Below are positions 7,267 through 9,845 of a stretch of 9,845 bases of DNA, piece after piece. The notes under the pieces are model-generated. The model was given only the letters and a program-made list of their open reading frames with translations, made no database searches and was not told the origin of the DNA. Every line of letters begins with the position of its first letter. The stretch's first letter is position 1. Origin of the DNA: Fidelibacterota bacterium 46_43 (GTDB lineage Bacteria > Fidelibacterota > Fidelibacteria > Fidelibacterales > Fidelibacteraceae); assembly GCA_001509335.1 (NCBI GenBank), contig LGGY01000164.1, positions 1 through 9,845 of the forward strand, written 5' to 3'. The position numbers and the translations under genes are program-made.

Positions 7267-7710
7267 ATCATCAGACGAATCCCGGCAACATTTACCATGC
7301 CCGTATCGTTCTGCCAGGGAGTGGAGATCCGTACTGCCGCATTGAGGGCATTGACCGGGATGGTTTACCAGTTCGCCACTGATAGTATGGCCGCATTTCC
7401 GGCACCACCACCGATCCTTCAGAAAGTGAACGGCACCTCCGTCGATCGTGAGAAGAAAACCTTTTTCAATAAATTCCGCCATTTTATGCCTGGCGCTTTC
7501 GATCAGTCTTGTAAAGGTAGGGCGCGAAATACCCATCAGCCCCGCTGCCTGGGACTGGTCATATCCCTCCCCGTCAGCCAGCCGGAGTGCTTCATACTCA
7601 TCCAGGGAGAGAATCAGTTCATCCAGTTGCCGTGAAGGAATTCCCAGGGGCTTGAACTGTCCGAAACGGGGTGGATTTTTAACATGCCTGTTTTTTTGCG
7701 GTCTGGCCAT
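7261..7710 (-). CDS. DUF134 family HTH protein with C-terminal zinc ribbon
   Basis: This 149-residue protein matches the DUF134 family, small proteins with a sigma-70 region 4-like helix-turn-helix that are presumed DNA-binding regulators. The N-terminus MARPQKNRHVKNPP and the core LSLDEYEALRLADGEGYDQS (about 35-54) are family hallmarks. The helix-turn-helix spans about 50-81 (QAAGLMGISRPTFTRLIESA). The family core ends near residue 97. It is followed by a zinc-ribbon module with C103, C106, C121 and C124 (CRKCG, CPQCG) and a tail ending GHGKCCR, with another possible Cys/His metal site. Family members often lie beside NifB/NifX-type iron-molybdenum cofactor proteins, but none is in this window. 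The start at 7710 has AGGAT about 7 nt upstream, partly within the ychF stop region. The gap to ychF is 8 nt, so the two are probably co-transcribed. The target genes are unknown. Confidence 0.87.
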   Translation of the reverse strand: MARPQKNRHVKNPPRFGQFKPLGIPSRQLDELILSLDEYEALRLADGEGYDQSQAAGLMGISRPTFTRLIESARHKMAEFIEKGFLLTIDGGAVHFLKDRWWCRKCGHTISGELVNHPGQCPQCGSTDLHSLAERYGHGKCCRDSSDDL

Positions 7711-7718
7711 GGTTTATC

Positions 7719-8792
7719 CTATACGTTAAATCGAATGTTTAAAATATCACCATCCTGTACAACATAGTCCTTTCCTTCCAGGCGGACCTGACCATTCGCT
7801 TTTGCTTTCGCAATGGATTGGGTTTCCATAAATACATCATAGGAAATAACTTCCGCCCGGATAAACCCCTTTTCCAGATCAGAGTGTATCACACCGGCTG
7901 CTGAAGGTGCTGTGAGTCCCTGCCGGAGCGTCCAGGCTCTGACCTCATCTTCCCCAACTGTAAAAAAGCTTAATAATCCCAGCCCCTCGTAAGCCGCACG
8001 GATCACATGATGGATGGCCGGTTCATCGATCCCCAATTCTTCCATGAAAAGATCGCGGTCTTCTTCCTCCAATTCCTGAATTTCCTTTTCAGACAGGGCC
8101 GACACAGCAGTTACAACCATATTCGGAAATTTTTCTTTTACCTCTCGGATATAGGTCTCCCGTTCCTGGTAACGGGTCTCACTACAATTCAAAACCGCCA
8201 GAAATGGTTTGGCAGATAAAAATTGAAATCCCCGGATTCGCTTTTTGTCTTCTTCCGGGAATGAAATCTTCCGAATCGGTATTCCCTCGTCCAACGCCTC
8301 TTTGCATTGTATCAGAATGTCATGTTCATGCTTATCATACTGGGGAGCTCCCCGCTGTTTCAGATGTTCCACTTTCTCAAGACGACTTTCAACCACCACC
8401 AGGTCGGCAAATTGAATTTCCTCCTCCAGGTGCCGGATTTCGCCGGGAGGATCGATGGTTACGGCTTTCCCATCATCTCCATAGCCTTCAAAAACACGGA
8501 TTACAGCCACCAGTCCGTCTACCTGGCGGACTGCTTCCAGATATTTCGAGGATGTATCATGTCGATTTCCCGATGGGATGCCCATAATATCAATACAATT
8601 GAATGTGGCGTGTGTTGTTTTCTTCGGTTTGAAAATCTCTGAAAGAGTCTCTACACGGGGATCGGGAACCACCACTCTGCCCCGCCGGGATTCTGCCAAA
8701 CCAGTCCGGAGGATTTCAAAATGATTTCCGGTGAGAAGTTCAAAGAGTGTGCTTTTTCCGGAAAATTTTACACCGATGAATCCGAGTTCCAT
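7719..8792 (-). CDS. ychF: YchF/OLA1-family P-loop NTPase, divergent
   Basis: This 357-residue protein has the domain order of YchF, a translation-associated ATPase of the Obg/TRAFAC group. The P-loop is GVKFSGKST (7-15), where typical members read G-x-P-N-V-G-K-S-T. The segment VVVPDPRVETLSEIFKPKKT (40-59) is a strong YchF signature. The G3 motif is DIMG (68-71), but the usual following glycine-rich GLVKGAS-type loop is replaced by IPSGNRHDTSSKYLEAV. The G4-equivalent is NCSE (202-205), the non-GTP-specific type seen in this ATPase family, and VSALSE (230-235) is the G5-like region. A helical hairpin insertion (about 130-190) is followed by a C-terminal TGS domain from about 272 (LLSFFTVGEDEVRAWTLRQG). 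AGGAGG lies 3 nt before the ATG at 8792. This looks like a divergent subgroup rather than the canonical orthologue, so the symbol is a family-level assignment. It is 54 nt downstream of the MotB-like gene. Confidence 0.85.
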   Translation of the reverse strand: MELGFIGVKFSGKSTLFELLTGNHFEILRTGLAESRRGRVVVPDPRVETLSEIFKPKKTTHATFNCIDIMGIPSGNRHDTSSKYLEAVRQVDGLVAVIRVFEGYGDDGKAVTIDPPGEIRHLEEEIQFADLVVVESRLEKVEHLKQRGAPQYDKHEHDILIQCKEALDEGIPIRKISFPEEDKKRIRGFQFLSAKPFLAVLNCSETRYQERETYIREVKEKFPNMVVTAVSALSEKEIQELEEEDRDLFMEELGIDEPAIHHVIRAAYEGLGLLSFFTVGEDEVRAWTLRQGLTAPSAAGVIHSDLEKGFIRAEVISYDVFMETQSIAKAKANGQVRLEGKDYVVQDGDILNIRFNV

Positions 8793-8846
8793 AAGCCTCC
8801 TGATATATTTTTGTTAGAAGAGTGTACGAAATTACCTGCCGATAGA

Positions 8847-9551
8847 TTACTGAATTTTTTGGATGGAAGCATCAATATAGATTTCTACACGCCGGTTCCG
8901 GTTTCTCCCTGATTCCGTCTCGTTGGACGCCACGGGTCTGAACTCACCAAAGCCGGCCACGGCAAAATGTTCTTCAGGAATTTCTGTTTCCTGATGTAAA
9001 ATCCTCATCACACTCTGGGCCCTGGCGGCGCTCAATTCCCAGTTGTCTCTAAACCGGACATTGGGACCCAGGGGGACATTATCCGTATGCCCCTCTATAC
9101 GGATTTCCACATGCCAGGCCAGGCCGTTTTCCCGTAATTCCCGTAGCAACTGTCTATGTTCCATCTGAGTTAAGTCCAAAATATTCAGGGTACGAATCGC
9201 ATAGGCCAGATCTGTCAGTTGACGCCTAAACTCCGGAAGAGGTTCTGCCTCTCCCGGATTAAAGAGCGATTCGCCGCGGATGGTGATCTGCACGCCTTTT
9301 GAATGATAGTTCACCGTAAAGACTGATAAATCCTGTTTTTCAATGACTGAGCGGATCTCCCGGCCGGTTTCTTCCAGCCGGTTATGGGTCCACCGGTGGA
9401 TACGGCTGATTTCACCGGATTGACGGGCAATCATCATGATAAAAAACGTCAATAAAAGGGTCATAATATCACCAAAAGAGAGAATCCACCCGGAACGGAC
9501 TGCCCTTTCACGACTGGACAAAGTATGCTGCCGTGTGGAAAAAAATTTCAT
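8847..9551 (-). CDS. MotB/OmpA-like peptidoglycan-binding membrane protein
   Basis: This 234-residue protein has a short basic cytoplasmic N-terminus and then a single membrane helix (about 22-42). The MotB signature SFGDIMTLLLTFFIMM includes D28, the position of the proton-carrying aspartate in flagellar MotB. A periplasmic linker (about 45-145) leads to a C-terminal OmpA-like domain. That domain carries GHTDN (154-158), NWELSAARAQ (170-179) and NRRVEIYI (219-226), the peptidoglycan-contacting pattern. MotB-type proteins pair with a MotA-type channel protein to form an ion-driven stator. No MotA is in the window, and it could lie beyond the right edge. The ATG overlaps the stop of the preceding gene (ATGA), so translation is probably coupled to that paralogue. 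Whether it serves a flagellum, gliding or another TolQR-like machine cannot be told from this window, and no flagellar gene is visible. I left the symbol empty because motB would imply a flagellar role. Confidence 0.88.
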   Translation of the reverse strand: MKFFSTRQHTLSSRERAVRSGWILSFGDIMTLLLTFFIMMIARQSGEISRIHRWTHNRLEETGREIRSVIEKQDLSVFTVNYHSKGVQITIRGESLFNPGEAEPLPEFRRQLTDLAYAIRTLNILDLTQMEHRQLLRELRENGLAWHVEIRIEGHTDNVPLGPNVRFRDNWELSAARAQSVMRILHQETEIPEEHFAVAGFGEFRPVASNETESGRNRNRRVEIYIDASIQKIQ

Positions 9552-9845
9552 GACCTTCCGCTCAGTCTGTTGATCATATTCACCTTAATATAGATTTCAA
9601 CCCGGCGGTTCTCATCCCAGTTTTTCACATCATGCAGGGGATGAAAGGAGCCGTATCCTGCAATGGAAAAATAATCCTCCGGTACAGGCAGACGATATTG
9701 CAGATATTGCATCACCTGATATGCACGGGCTGTGGACAGATCCCAATTATCTGAAAACCGTTGTGTTTGGATAGGTTGCTGATCCGAATGTCCTTCAATC
9801 CGGATGTCCGTATCGATGTCGTATCCATACGATTCAATCCGGGCT
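9548..9845 (-). CDS. OmpA/MotB-like protein, C-terminal part (5' partial)
   Basis: The last 98 codons of a gene that enters from the right edge encode an OmpA-like domain. Visible motifs are RIEGHSDQQP (15-24 of the visible part), NWDLSTARAYQVM (33-45), YFSIAGYGSFHP (58-69) and ENRRVEIYIKV (78-88). These line up motif by motif with the downstream MotB-like protein (RIEGHTD, NWELSAARAQ, FAVAGFGEFRP, NRRVEIYI), so the two are tandem paralogues. Whether this copy also has a membrane helix with the MotB aspartate lies outside the window. The frame is set by the TGA at 9548-9550, which overlaps the next ATG. Confidence 0.87.
   Translation of the reverse strand, partial: ARIESYGYDIDTDIRIEGHSDQQPIQTQRFSDNWDLSTARAYQVMQYLQYRLPVPEDYFSIAGYGSFHPLHDVKNWDENRRVEIYIKVNMINRLSGRS

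Noticed and set aside
8847..9845. Possible Zorya-type defence system, because ZorB is MotB-like
   Set aside because: No ZorA, ZorC or ZorD-type gene is present. The genes after the MotB-like pair are YchF and DUF134, and two tandem MotB-like proteins do not fit the Zorya layout.

Overview
The window looks like a chromosomal segment of a Gram-negative bacterium. The evidence is a TonB-dependent receptor fragment and two OmpA/MotB-type peptidoglycan-binding proteins. The receptor fragment resembles receptors common in the FCB superphylum (Bacteroidota, Calditrichota, Marinimicrobia and relatives), but this is a judgement from memory of the family, not a search, and the phylum stays open. Most of the content is housekeeping. 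I see no tRNA, rRNA, CRISPR array, insertion sequence or convincing defence system.

Layout. Positions 1-1413 (+) hold the 3' part of a membrane-bound CHASE2-type class III adenylate cyclase, open at the left edge. Every other intact gene is on the minus strand. Read in transcription order from the right, these are: the C-terminus of an OmpA/MotB-like protein (9548-9845, open at the right edge); a second, complete MotB-like protein (8847-9551) that overlaps it by ATGA; a divergent YchF-family P-loop NTPase (7719-8792); and a DUF134 helix-turn-helix/zinc-ribbon protein (7261-7710). Next comes a plus-strand relic of a TonB-dependent receptor plug domain (about 6934-7266) and a promoter-bearing gap (6731-6933). 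The last block is a tight four-gene operon: yqeY-like (6281-6730), cvpA (5548-6279), mutS2 (3198-5540) and dnaG (1284-3185), with gaps of 1, 7 and 12 nt.

How the genes fit together. The yqeY-cvpA-mutS2-dnaG block is a version of the macromolecular synthesis operon, which in many bacteria also carries rpsU upstream and rpoD downstream. Neither is present here. Upstream there is a receptor relic, and downstream dnaG runs head-on into the cyclase gene with a 130 bp overlap. In that overlap the recognisable parts of both proteins stop at almost the same base (about 1374), and each frame then reads antisense of the other gene. This is best explained by a rearrangement breakpoint or an assembly join, and it is the most notable structural feature of the window. 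The MotB-like pair, ychF and the DUF134 gene could form a second transcription unit with short spacings, but no shared function is evident.

I did not find an obviously new biological system. The points most worth a second look are the 1374 junction, the TonB receptor relic, the altered nucleotide-binding motifs of the YchF homologue, the tandem MotB-like proteins and the zinc-ribbon extension of the DUF134 protein.
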